DNA from: Phoronis ovalis
Taxonomy: Eukaryota; Phoronida; Phoronidae
Direction: 5' to 3'
Length of the DNA stretch: 13,780 nucleotides
Assembly (NCBI GenBank): GCA_028565635.1
Contig: JAOXYB010036129.1
Location: 1-13,780 of the forward strand
Shown: positions 1-8,439 of the stretch, piece by piece
How positions within the stretch are numbered: position 1 is the first letter of the stretch
How the letters are laid out: each line of letters begins with the position of its first letter
The notes under the pieces: generated by a model
What the model was told of the DNA's origin: nothing
Databases searched by the model: none
Seen by the model: the letters and a program-made list of their open reading frames with translations, nothing else
Position numbers and translations under genes: made by a program

Positions 1-46
1 TATTGAATTGGCCAAGTCCTTGATATGTTACAAAGACCATAAAACG
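1..46 (+). CDS. Possible upstream coding exon of the ARM/ART-like gene
   Basis: The frame starting at position 2 reads IELAKSLICYKDHKT and reaches a GTGACG donor at 47 with phase 0, matching the phase 0 acceptor at 97-98. Joined to VSNAIQTQLLDIF of the next exon it makes a continuous amphipathic helical stretch in the style of an ARM repeat. The intron would be only 52 bp (47-98), with a CTAAT branch-point-like sequence near its end. That is short for an invertebrate, so the exon is tentative. The alternative is that 1-98 is all intron. Confidence 0.4.
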
Positions 47-98
47 GTGACGGAACAGCGCCCTCTGTATGATATATGTTTCTAATGCAATATTATAG

Positions 99-425
99 GT
101 TTCTAATGCAATTCAAACGCAACTATTGGATATCTTTTATCGGTACGACAAATCATTACATCGCCAAATGATTGGTGACAAGTTGGCAGAAATAGGGGGA
201 GGGCAAACCATCATGCAGTACTGGAGTTTTCTTGCCAAACACAGTAAACACAGTAAACACGAAGAGCCGCATGCTACATGCCCGGGCTATTTGACACTGC
301 GAGACGTATGCTGCAATTTTACTGATGCAAGTTTAAAACTTTCTAAAGTCTTTGCCAGGGCAGGTTTGATTGAAAAACTGGTTACAGAAGTAGAAAGTAA
401 AAAAGATGTCTATCAAAGTGACAAG
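99..425 (+). CDS. ARM/ART-like gene, exon A (residues 1-109)
   Basis: The acceptor is TATTATAG ending at 98 and the donor is AAG|GTAGGT at 426. An in-frame TAG at 96-98 shows that the coding frame must enter through the splice site. The exon encodes helical ARM-like sequence (AIQTQLLDIFYRYDKS, LTLRDVCCNFTDASLKLSKVF, AGLIEKLVTEVE). It includes an in-frame 9-bp repeat giving KHSKHSKH at residues 47-54. There is no convincing initiator Met, so this is an internal exon. Confidence 0.85.
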
Positions 426-1661
426 GTAGGTGTTTATGACTATTCCTAATTTTAATTTGCTTACGGAATGAGAGACATTCGGAAATCACAGAAATCAGCA
501 TGCAATAGGTAGATGCTTCGGTAAATAAATTCAATTTTAAATTTAAAGCTATTTATATGTAAAAAAAGTATATGTTGGTGAACTGTCATTATGAAAATAC
601 CTTATCAAAACCATTTAGATATTTTATCAAAAATCTGATTATGCTGTTTAGACCAACACAACACCTTACATAAAAATCGAAACTTCAGTACTAAAGCTTG
701 ATTGTGTTATTTAGTCGGCTATTTGGTACTTTACATTTTATGATCTGCTGTAAGTTCCATATTGATGTCTTGCATTTTACCCCCATTTAATTGTAGGGAT
801 TAAAAAGGTTAATGACTCAGTGCCTGTCTATTCTACAAAACTGTGCACGGCCAGCAGAAAATCGTGTTTATTATACACGCTGTAAAGTGGCGAAGACTTT
901 ACAATATTTGATAGATCCAAGTCACCATCCTTATGTTAATACGATTGCTATTATGATAACGTCTTACTTTGTTGAGGATGATAATCAACCCATTGTCAAA
1001 GAAAATTTAATAACTGCTATGGTTAATCTTCTGCGTGAAGGTACATAATCTTTTAAGGGATTTAAGTCACAAAATATTTTACTTTAAGATACAATTAAGA
1101 ATATATTTCAAAACGATAGTTTGTTAATTCAATGAATAAAATGACATTTATAAATGTTATAATTTGTTCACATTCTGTAATTTGAGAAAGTCACCATAAC
1201 ACGGTAGTGAGATTACAAAATAAGGTAATTGCCGATTGATATAAAAATTATGTTTCTTGCCTACATGTTTCCTTTTTTTGATGTATATGTACAGCCGTAA
1301 ATGAAGATGACCACCATGTCAATCTAAACTATGGGCCAGATATTAGCAGTAACCTATCGGCTATGGAAATTGCACTGTCATTAACAAATTTAGCTGCTAA
1401 GCCTACTAATCAAATCACGATTGTTCGGAATGGCGCCATAAGCCATCTTGTTTCACTTATGGAGAAAGTAAGTTTAGTGTGTTCAGTACCTTCTCAACTA
1501 ACGTTTGGGCTTAACCATGGTCAATTATTGTGTGTTATCTCGAAAGCAAAGAAACAATAATCCCTTTATTTATGTATAAAGTGCTCGCTTTACACTAATC
1601 AAATTGCAGCTTACAATAATAGGTATAAATGTGGCCTAAACGGGTAGTTAGTAAAATAGAT

Positions 1662-1708
<47 letters not shown>

Positions 1709-4700
1709 CTTATCTTAATTAAAACGATTAAAAGTAAAGGAATATATAAACGACAATTGAATTTGACTGTGGTTAATCCCAGACGTTAATTGAGAAGGTA
1801 CGGAACAATAACAGATGCATTTATTCAGACTGCATGGTTACAGTCTTAATACCTGCCTGCATGCCTCTCTACCCGCTTGGTCTATCGGCCCACATACCCT
1901 ATCGCCTGCCTGCCTACCTTCAAGTCTGTCCCGGGGACATTCCACTACACCTTGCAATGCATTATTTTTTTGAAATTATTCGCAAGTTAACGTGCCAAAT
2001 GTTCAAACTTAATCGGCAGTGATACTTTCACAATACTATTTAAAACTCTGAATGCCGTTGGTTTCAAAATGTTTGGAATTTATAAAGTATTATAAATTGA
2101 AAAAAAAAAAACGTTGGCATTTTCAGAGAATTTTTTAACACTACCATACGCTTGAAAAACTTAGAACAACATATGTCACCGCAATAACTAAATTTACATC
2201 CAATAAAACACTGTTCGATTAATCTAATATTATTTCTGGAATTAATAACACGGTCAAATTTTTAGATATTGTTTACGTAATGCATTCACATGGAGTAACT
2301 GCAGGACTATCCATATTAAGTGAACGCTTTTACATTATCTAGTACGAAATATAATGATACAAATGTATAAAATAAATGAGCGATGTAGTGCTGATTTTTT
2401 TCCAAATTTAACAAGATATGCATTCACATATGTTTGCCTAAAAAGGTCATATGTCTAACTCGAAAATATGGGAAAGTACAACTTACAATACTAATGGGTG
2501 CCTTTTACAGACTATACCACGTTGACTGTTGCCTAACATCCCTCTAGTATGCTGATAATTGATCCATGGACCTGTCGAGATCCGGCATACACAGCGCCTC
2601 TCACTTTACCGCGATGAGGCTTTAAAGGTCGAACATTAACCTTGAAATCTGTGAACAAAGAAAATCCTCAATATCGTTGCAACAAATACGTCTAAAGTGT
2701 AATCTGTTAAGAATTCAACAATTAATTATATTTATAGGGAGATGAGACGGAGCTCGAATGTGCTGCCAATGCAGTCTGGAATTTAATATCTCTACAAACA
2801 TGTAATGCCATTTCTGCCACCTCTGATATTAAATCCGTCCTTGATAAGTTGGGTAAAAGTGACAAAGATGCCGTCAAACAAGCTGCTACCAGAGCTATGC
2901 TGAAATTGGCTGCATATACACAACGTATTCCATCAGGTAGGTTAACAACTTGGTGCATGTTTTTTGTTAAAATACGTAAACATTGTCAGTTCAGGTTTGT
3001 CATCAACATTTATTTTATACTTTTAGCTGCTCCACGTAGTCCTAGAAAGGATGCATGCCATTACAATCAACTTTGTAAGGAATATTTTACGAATCACCTT
3101 AAAGTTCCAGGTATATGTATAACCAAGCTTCTTAGTGTAATTTACTTTCAAAAACGATAATTAAACTGTCAGGATTTCATTCGTATTGCTTATAATCATG
3201 ATGCAAATATAAAGTGATGTTTGTTACAGCGTATATATTATAAAATATGTTTTCTCTCATTTCGCCAACTTTCTCAAGAAAAAATGTGTTTCACTATATT
3301 TCTTAAGTATCGAAGCAATGTTCCTGCGCAGAACACAATTTATCTAATAATTTCCATAACCAGACGTAACAGTTGGATGCATAGCTGGATAAAGTATGGA
3401 CGTTCGATCAGCTGATGTACATAGTACTGCAGTCCAAAAGCAAATTGTTTTATGGCACACCTACTTCTGAAGGACTTACACGTTACCCAGTTAGATAAAA
3501 TACCAAATTTTCCACCAAAAGAACACTACTAACCCTGTTACTTTCCTGGTTGATAAACCTATGGTAAACTTTGTATTACAGGTTATTTCCTTGATGCCGA
3601 GTTCCACCTGTGTTACTGCACCGAATGTCATACAGAGAGAAATGACAAACTGTACTATACACGAGGACAGCCCCCCAAAGACTATGGAGTTCCCATTGGC
3701 TGGGCCAGATTTGGTCTTAAGTATGTCAAAGACGTGTTCTCTAGTTCATGAATCATATACACCCTTCAATATGTAACATATATATCTTGCAAAAAATAAA
3801 AAAACTGGACCTGTAGGTTATAAGGTTTTCGATATATAAAGCGACGCGAAATAAACAGAAAAAATAAACGTTTAGAGCACACTGCCACTACTTCATTTTC
3901 ATTTCAACAGAAAAACAAACTTATGGTTTTTTGTTATAAATATTCTCAATTACATTTTTGAAATTAAAAACATTTTTTGTTCTCCTAAGCAAAAACAGTG
4001 TTAAAATTATTTAATACATACTTGATATATTTTTCGATTTATACTTATAAGTTGCCCCAAACGTATCCTTAGATATTAAAATTAAACCCTGGTTTAGTTC
4101 GAAAATTAGTAGCATCGATATCCAAAGATTTTAAAATAATTGTTGAAACAAATCTTAATATAACATATACTATTCCATTGTTTTTGAAACGTAAAATAGT
4201 TGCATTGCGATGCCTTCTTTACTAAATGATTTAAAAATATCCCAAAGAAGTTTTTTTGTTCGTGTTTTACTTTTGTTGTGCAGTTGTTTTTCCATAGAGT
4301 TCAAATTGAGCAGACATTTCCTTTAAAACCTCAAGCTATGATTTTTATGTAGAACAAAATAAGAAATTGAAAAAATAAAATGTTTTTTCATCGAGCATGA
4401 CGAGTCGTACTGTAGCTTCCTAAAACGTGTGCGATGTTGGGTTATTTCGTAATACCCATGTATAAAAAAAAGTCAGATTACAAGGTATAGATCATCAGAT
4501 AACACGTCGCCTTAGTGACATATGACTGAATACATGACTTAATTATACTTGATTATTATCGCATATTACATACTGTATATGTACATTTAGAATGCACAAC
4601 CCACGCTTCATAGCCCTCGACGTCTTTAATAAATGGCATCGCGCTTACCACGGTACCACACCAGAAGCTATTAATAAGATATTAGAAACAGGAGACCTTC

Positions 4701-7407
4701 TTATGCCTGGTAAGATCGAGAATAAAATCTAGAAAAATATTTGAACTTTTCACATGTATAACTTGCTGGTTCTTCAAGTGTCAATTTCGATTTATTTTTT
4801 CTCTTTGTTTTTGTAAAAAGGAAAATCGTTATTTTTTAAAAAAATTTAGTGAAAAGACGAATGAATAAACTTGTTACATGGTAATTTTAAGATCACTATT
4901 CCTATTTATTTGCCTATTAATTTGTTCTTTGTTTGCTCAGGAGACTATGCACTTGGTGGATGGAAATTAGGCGAACGCAAAGGTCACTTCACAGATGATC
5001 ATAAGCCAGATGGATTTGACACGAAAAAGATTTTTGTGTCACCCAGTATTCGATATGCAGGACACAATGCGTATGCTACCCCGCACAGGTATGATAGAAT
5101 AAAGAATAAATATTATAAATTAATATAAAATGTATTGTTTGTGACATCATTATTATAAAACATGATGCTATTTATCTCACAAGTTAACGAGTTTTTAAGA
5201 ACTTCGTAGTTCCCAACTTTTCTCATATATTACAAAGTATACATCACGAGTTGCAGCCTTAGTCGATACCGTTGACGTATAGAGTTAATGTTTATTTCTA
5301 GATGACGGAAATACCCGAAGATAGATATATTCTAGTAATATAATAAACGCGGAAAATTGCGCGAAAGCAAATAAACTAAGAAACTGTCTCGCACATTTGG
5401 CAACCTTGGGCTAACAACGGTGCGGCTTAGACTGTATTAAATGAGAAAACTCGATCGCTCTTAATTACTTTGCTCTTCGATTTAATTGTCAGCTGCATCA
5501 TGTTTAAGTTATTATACATTTTTATTAGCTTGACTATATACTATATAGCCCAGCTCACCTTTAATTATGGACAATGTGTATCACTTTCAGAGACTTCTTC
5601 TCAAAAACCATAAAACCGTTCACTCGGAAACTTTGATCAGATATTTCTTGTATGGAAAATTCTTAGATTGTTCAAATCGTCTGGTTTAATGTAATAAAAA
5701 AAACACTAATTTGAAGGTCTTCTGAGATCGTATAAATAGGTCAAGTTATAACCTGGTAACACTGAGTTCAAACCCAAATATGGTCAACAAACCTGGCTTC
5801 TACCATATCGGCAGTTTCCGTCAAGATGACCTCACCGTTGTACGAATGTCGACCATCCTTAAGAAATTGTTGCCGATCAACACAACCCATGAAAAAAGTT
5901 ACCGTCCCAAAACATTTTTTGTTTATTCTGGCAAATTATTTTTTGTGCTCTAAGATCGTTCACTTTTTGAATTTTATTGTTTATCATTAGGCCTAAAATT
6001 AAAAATTGTTTCTCCGGTCGCCCGACCAACCCTAATAATAACCTCCGACCCTAAAGTTTTTAAGGCCAAAAATAATATTTTTTCATTTTTTTTTGTATTT
6101 CACAACAAATATCTGTGTTGTCATTTTTTCATTGTGTCTATCATGTTTTGGTCAATAAAAAAATCATTTCACAACAAATACTTGGATGTATTTCTATTCT
6201 TTTTATTGTGTCTTTCATGTTTTGGTAAAAAAAATTCCAAAAATATCTTTCTGCTTACCCTATAAGTTATTGGAAACACACACACTTTTTTTGGCCTTAC
6301 GCAAGTATTTAGATCCTGACGTACAATTTGGCCAGTTTGTTTCCATGATTCTAATTGTAATCTTGTTATTACATTTATGTAATTAATAGAGCTAAACTGG
6401 TATTAATCTACAGCAAAGTTTATTTTTAGTCCCCAAACACTATCTCTAATGTTTGTCAGCCCACAAAAATGACCCATGAAAACTTAGCCAAACGTTGAGT
6501 CTCATGGCTCCATCGTTTGAATACGCACCATATTGACAATATTGAACCTACATGAATAACAGTAATGTTAAACAATGAAAATAATCTTAGATCTCCTTGA
6601 TAAAACAGGTACACTGATACTGATGGCAAGGCATACAAAGCTCGTTCGGCTTTCATGGTGTGTATTGAGCCAGAGAGTTACGTAGCGGGTAATGAAACCG
6701 TAGGTATGTTCATGATTCTAAACTGTTCACAGTCTTGAACATCTCTGTACCTCTGAGATACGATGAAATAGCTATATTCTATATGATTCTCAAAAAATGT
6801 GTTGTCGCTGAGCGCTTGGTGCAATGGATGCACCACTAGTCAAACATTTAATACCTGTGAAATAGGACAGCACATGTTTCATTGATCTTGTTGGTAATAA
6901 AAAATTAGTAATAATGGTAATGATAATAATAATTTGTAAAGCTCAAAATAATATATTTGGCTAAAACTCCATTGCATTGTACAATAAAAGATATATAAAA
7001 GTGCAATTAATTAAAAGTACATTCAAAATTAATAAATCAGATGTTTGCATAACTCTGATAAAAGATTATATTTTGAGCTTAGCTTCATAACAGTTCTAAA
7101 AGTTTCTGTTTTTCTAAATGCAGCTGGTAAATAAATCAATTTACATGTAGGTATTTCAGGGTATATGCTCCATGACGACAGTGTATCTAATTCGCTGAAT
7201 TCTCAACTAATACGAAACCATCATTGCTTGGTTTTTACTATAAATTTTAAATGAGTGCCTTTATTTCAATTTTCTGCAGGTCTTGGAGAAGATAACCAGA
7301 TTGACCCGAAATTTAGCAATCAAGAAATTGAATGGAGTACAAAACAACGTGGAGCTGTCGCATTGTATGGGATACTCGTGAAACTGGAAGAACAGGCACC
7401 CATATGA
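99..7407 (+). CDS. ARM-repeat protein with NEURL4-type C-terminal ART-like domain (10 exons, 5'-partial)
   Basis: The CDS joins 99-425, 797-1040, 1295-1467, 2738-2936, 3027-3110, 3582-3720, 4591-4709, 4941-5088, 6609-6703 and 7280-7407. Every junction is GT...AG and the phases (0,1,0,1,1,2,1,2,1) agree across all nine introns, giving 551 residues and a TGA stop. Residues about 1-310 are Leu/Ala-rich helical segments typical of armadillo/HEAT repeats, such as the stretches around NAVWNLISL and EIALSLTNLAAKP. Residues 325-359 hold a Cys/His cluster with CYCTECH. Residues 367-551 carry RGQPPKDYGVPIGW, WHRAYHGT, IFVSPSIRYA and FSNQEIEW. I recognise this combination as the C-terminal region of neuralized-like 4 proteins. 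The HGT motif followed by an I..IL..G helix resembles the PARP/ADP-ribosyltransferase fold, so a role in NAD-dependent modification or in protein scaffolding is inferred. Catalysis is not shown. The 5' end lies outside the window. The gene structure is very sure, the family fairly sure and the function unknown. Confidence 0.85.
797..1040 (+). CDS. ARM/ART-like gene, exon B (residues 110-190)
   Basis: The acceptor is TTAATTGTAG ending at 796. The donor GTACAT at 1041 splits the codon after its first base (phase 1). The product begins GLKRLMTQCLSILQNC and continues with helical repeats (RCKVAKTLQYLID, NTIAIMITSYFVEDDNQ, ENLITAMVNLLRE). Alternating hydrophobic helices of this length fit armadillo repeats. 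The ATG at 812 is internal and not a start. Confidence 0.88.
1295..1467 (+). CDS. ARM/ART-like gene, exon C (residues 191-248)
   Basis: The acceptor is GTATATGTACAG ending at 1294 and the donor is GTAAGT at 1468, in phase 0. The segment MEIALSLTNLAAKPTNQ, then IVRNGAISHLVSLMEK, is a textbook ARM helix pattern (N..G.I..LV.L). It runs directly into the next exon's GDETELECAANAVWNL, completing one armadillo unit across the intron. This makes a missing exon in the 1.27 kb intron unlikely. Confidence 0.9.
1468..2737 (+). other. Intron C-D (1.27 kb)
   Basis: A GTAAGT...TATAG intron holding the AG microsatellite and a degenerate CCTGCCTGC-rich stretch at about 1850-1920. It also has long AT-rich sequence. 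I see no further exon: the ARM unit is continuous across the intron. Confidence 0.8.
1668..1707. repeat. (AG)20 dinucleotide microsatellite
   Basis: A perfect 40-nt run of alternating AG lies in the 1.27 kb intron between exons C and D, about 200 bp after the donor. It is likely polymorphic in length. Confidence 0.97.
2738..2936 (+). CDS. ARM/ART-like gene, exon D (residues 249-314)
   Basis: The acceptor is ATATTTATAG ending at 2737. The donor is GTAGGT at 2937, phase 1. The exon encodes the last clear ARM-type helices: GDETELECAANAVWNLISLQ, then DIKSVLDKLGKS and AVKQAATRAMLKLAAYTQ. The A..A.WNL signature is typical of armadillo helix 3. Confidence 0.9.
3027..3110 (+). CDS. ARM/ART-like gene, exon E (residues 315-342)
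   Basis: The acceptor is ATACTTTTAG ending at 3026 and the donor is GTATAT at 3111, phase 1. The preceding intron is only 90 bp. This short linker exon carries Cys325, His326, Cys331 and His338 (ACHYNQLCKEYFTNHL), which may belong to the Cys/His cluster that continues in the next exon. Confidence 0.85.
3582..3720 (+). CDS. ARM/ART-like gene, exon F with CYCTECH motif (residues 343-388)
   Basis: The acceptor is TTGTATTACAG ending at 3581 and the donor is GTATGT at 3721, phase 2. It encodes FHLCYCTECHTERND, then YYTRGQPPKDYGVPIGWARF. The C-x-C-x2-C-H cluster (Cys353, Cys355, Cys358, His359) followed by an RG-PP-Y--P-GW-RF block is what I recall from the C-terminal part of NEURL4-like proteins. 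Zinc binding is inferred from the spacing only. Confidence 0.9.
3721..4590 (+). other. Intron F-G (870 bp)
   Basis: A phase 2 GTATGT...TTTAG intron of AT-rich sequence. No coding exon, RNA gene or clear repeat is visible in it. Confidence 0.75.
4591..4709 (+). CDS. ARM/ART-like gene, exon G with HGT motif (residues 389-428)
   Basis: The acceptor is GTACATTTAG ending at 4590 and the donor is GTAAGA at 4710, phase 1. The segment VFNKWHRAYHGTTPEAINKI, then LETGDLLMPG, contains His409-Gly410-Thr411 followed by a helix and Gly423. This is the layout of the first NAD-binding strand and helix of PARP-type ADP-ribosyltransferases. Confidence 0.9.
4941..5088 (+). CDS. ARM/ART-like gene, exon H with SPSIRYA motif (residues 429-477)
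   Basis: The acceptor is TTTGTTTGCTCAG ending at 4940 and the donor is GTATGA at 5089, phase 2. It encodes GDYALGGWKLGERKGHF, then KKIFVSPSIRYAGHNAYA. The IFVSPS..YA..Y block resembles the YF....S..Y segment of PARP-like folds, with Tyr467 as a candidate nicotinamide-stacking residue. Confidence 0.9.
5089..6608 (+). other. Intron H-I (1.52 kb)
   Basis: This is the longest intron of the gene. It contains a GC-richer hairpin-bearing patch at about 6011-6060 and two tandem copies of a 69-bp unit at 6097-6237, which together look like a dispersed repeat insertion. No exon is visible. Confidence 0.75.
6097..6237. repeat. Two tandem copies of a ~69-bp unit
   Basis: The copies begin at 6097 and 6166, each with ATTTCACAACAAATA. 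They share an ATTGTGTCT-TCATGTTTTGG block near their ends, with more divergence in between. They follow directly on the GC-richer patch ending near 6060. Confidence 0.8.
6609..6703 (+). CDS. ARM/ART-like gene, exon I (residues 478-509)
   Basis: The acceptor is TTGATAAAACAG ending at 6608, with a weak pyrimidine tract. The donor is GTATGT at 6704, phase 1. It encodes YTDTDGKAYKARSAFMV, then CIEPESYVAGNETVG, a strand and loop joining the SPSIRYA and EIEW blocks. Phases fit on both sides and the product flows without a break. Confidence 0.85.
6704..7279 (+). other. Intron I-last exon (576 bp)
   Basis: A phase 1 intron from GTATGT to TCTGCAG, AT-rich, with an imperfect TAA/TGA-type run around 6907-6933. 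No coding signal is seen. Confidence 0.75.
7280..7407 (+). CDS. ARM/ART-like gene, last exon with EIEW motif (residues 510-551)
   Basis: The acceptor is the strong tract CAATTTTCTGCAG ending at 7279. The exon encodes NQIDPKFSNQEIEWSTKQRG, then AVALYGILVKLEEQAPI and TGA at 7405-7407. Glu525 and Glu527 in EIEW are candidates for the catalytic glutamate of an ART-like fold. The final hydrophobic strand (ALYGILVKL) suits the last beta strand of the domain. Confidence 0.9.
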
Positions 7408-7517
7408 TTGTCTGTGCGGTGCAAGATCACATATAGCTTACTGTGTAAAACTCTAGACTAAAACATAATTAAGAGTCCTTAATCAGTGTATCATATATTG
7501 ATTGTTTACAATCACTT

Positions 7518-7572
7518 GTTATGACATGAACATCATCGAATATCTATTCAGGTTACTCTTGAGCTAAATAAA
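7518..7572 (+). repeat. Direct repeat copy 1 (3'UTR/poly(A)-signal segment)
   Basis: This segment, starting GTTATGACATGAACATCATC and ending GAGCTAAATAAA, reappears at 8380-8439 with few changes. Here it forms the distal 3'UTR of the ARM/ART-like gene and includes its poly(A) signal. Confidence 0.85.
7567..7572 (+). terminator. Poly(A) signal of the ARM/ART-like gene
   Basis: AATAAA lies 160 bp after the stop codon and is followed by T-rich sequence (TGTCATTTTCTGTTATTTT), as expected for a cleavage and polyadenylation site. It is the first exact AATAAA after the stop codon. Confidence 0.65.
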
Positions 7573-7744
7573 TGTCATTTTCTGTTATTTTCCGGTTGCA
7601 TTGTCAAAATTAGACGAACCACTCGACCATTTATTGTTGACTTCTTAGATTATTGTTAATGGATTTTTGACAATAATTAATAATAATAAGACTCGAAAGT
7701 GGTGATACTGTTTGAAAAATTCACGATCCTGATTGACACCATAA

Positions 7745-7837
7745 ATGTCGACTCTACTCAGTGGAGGTGAAAGTGTGTCGTTAGTTACATTTGCTCTAGC
7801 TGTGTCTTTGCTCATAGTATCACTACTTTACCCCAAG
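7745..7837 (+). CDS. Candidate first coding exon of a small single-pass membrane protein
   Basis: ATG at 7745 opens 31 codons (MSTLLSGGESVSLVTFAL, then AVSLLIVSLLYPK) ending exactly at CCCAAG|GTAAGG, a strong donor, in phase 0. Residues about 11-29 form one hydrophobic membrane segment, reading as a signal anchor or cleavable signal. Past the donor the frame runs into repeat sequence, which supports splicing there. The exon lies 338 bp after the stop codon of the preceding gene, in the same orientation. I do not recognise the protein. A P450-like or other signal-anchor N-terminus is possible if further exons exist. Confidence 0.5.
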
Positions 7838-7858
7838 GTAAGGTTGCCTGTCATCTAT

Positions 7859-8066
7859 AATCCAAAATGGTGGCCATATAAAAATTCTTTGATAAGTCGG
7901 AAAGTAACCCACCGATTTCAAACGAAACTTGGATCAAAATGTTAGAAAGTTGTCGGCCATTATGGATTCAAAATGGCTGCCATATGAAAACTTATTCTTT
8001 GATAACTCTGAAAGTACTAGACTGACTCCGGGACTGACTTCAACAAATTAAACTTGAATCAAAATC
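7859..8066. repeat. Degenerate ~105-bp tandem repeat, two copies
   Basis: The units start near 7859 and 7964. Each carries ATYCAAAATGG-GCCATAT, then TTCTTTGATAA-T--GAAAGTA, then AAACTTG-ATCAAAAT. A third trace of the AAAATGGCGG core occurs at about 9246. This looks like a dispersed repeat family and starts just after the donor at 7838. Confidence 0.75.
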
Positions 8067-8379
8067 TTTGCTGGGTCCGTAAGATAAATGTGTATGTTAT
8101 ATTTGTTATGCACAAGTATTTTGAATTAATTCCAGGAACAAAAAATGTGTTCAATATTTATGAACTTAAATATGTATCTATAAAAAAACATGTTTAATTG
8201 AAATTTCAATGTCAAAAATGAAAAAATACAATATACATTAAATTGTAAACAAAATAAATACAAATATTGCGATTCCGATTTCATGCATAGTTCATTTTTC
8301 ATTATTTAAAGATTATAAAAAATGTTTCACTCATACATTTTGCATCACCATTATCACATAATTTGTTGCTTCTAGTTCA

Positions 8380-8439
8380 GTTATGACATGACATGAACAT
8401 CATCGAATATCCATTCAGATTAACCTTGAGCTAAATAAA
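8380..8439 (+). repeat. Direct repeat copy 2 of the 3'UTR segment
   Basis: It matches 7518-7572 through ATGAACATCATCGAATAT and TTGAGCTAAATAAA. It differs by a 5-bp GACAT duplication and a few substitutions. Sequence outside the block shows little similarity, so only this short segment is shared. Confidence 0.85.

Noticed and set aside
1834-2022. Open frame in the C-D intron
   Set aside because: It is a low-complexity CCTGCC-rich stretch with no splice context, and the ARM unit is continuous without it.
2722-2958. Minus-strand open frame over exon D
   Set aside because: It is antisense to a well-supported ARM exon with matching splice phases, so it is a shadow.
3221-3415. Open frame between exons E and F
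   Set aside because: The composition is intronic, no motif is present, and exons E and F already join in phase.
5745-5890. Possible tRNA-derived SINE promoter (GTTCAAACCC B-box-like sequence)
   Set aside because: Only the B-box-like string is present. No convincing A box, tRNA fold or tail could be drawn.
6186-6386. Open frame within the 69-bp tandem repeat region
   Set aside because: It is a Phe/Leu-rich translation of T-rich repeat DNA inside an intron.
6456-6656. Minus-strand open frame overlapping exon I
   Set aside because: It is antisense to a phase-consistent exon of the main gene and has no recognisable motif.
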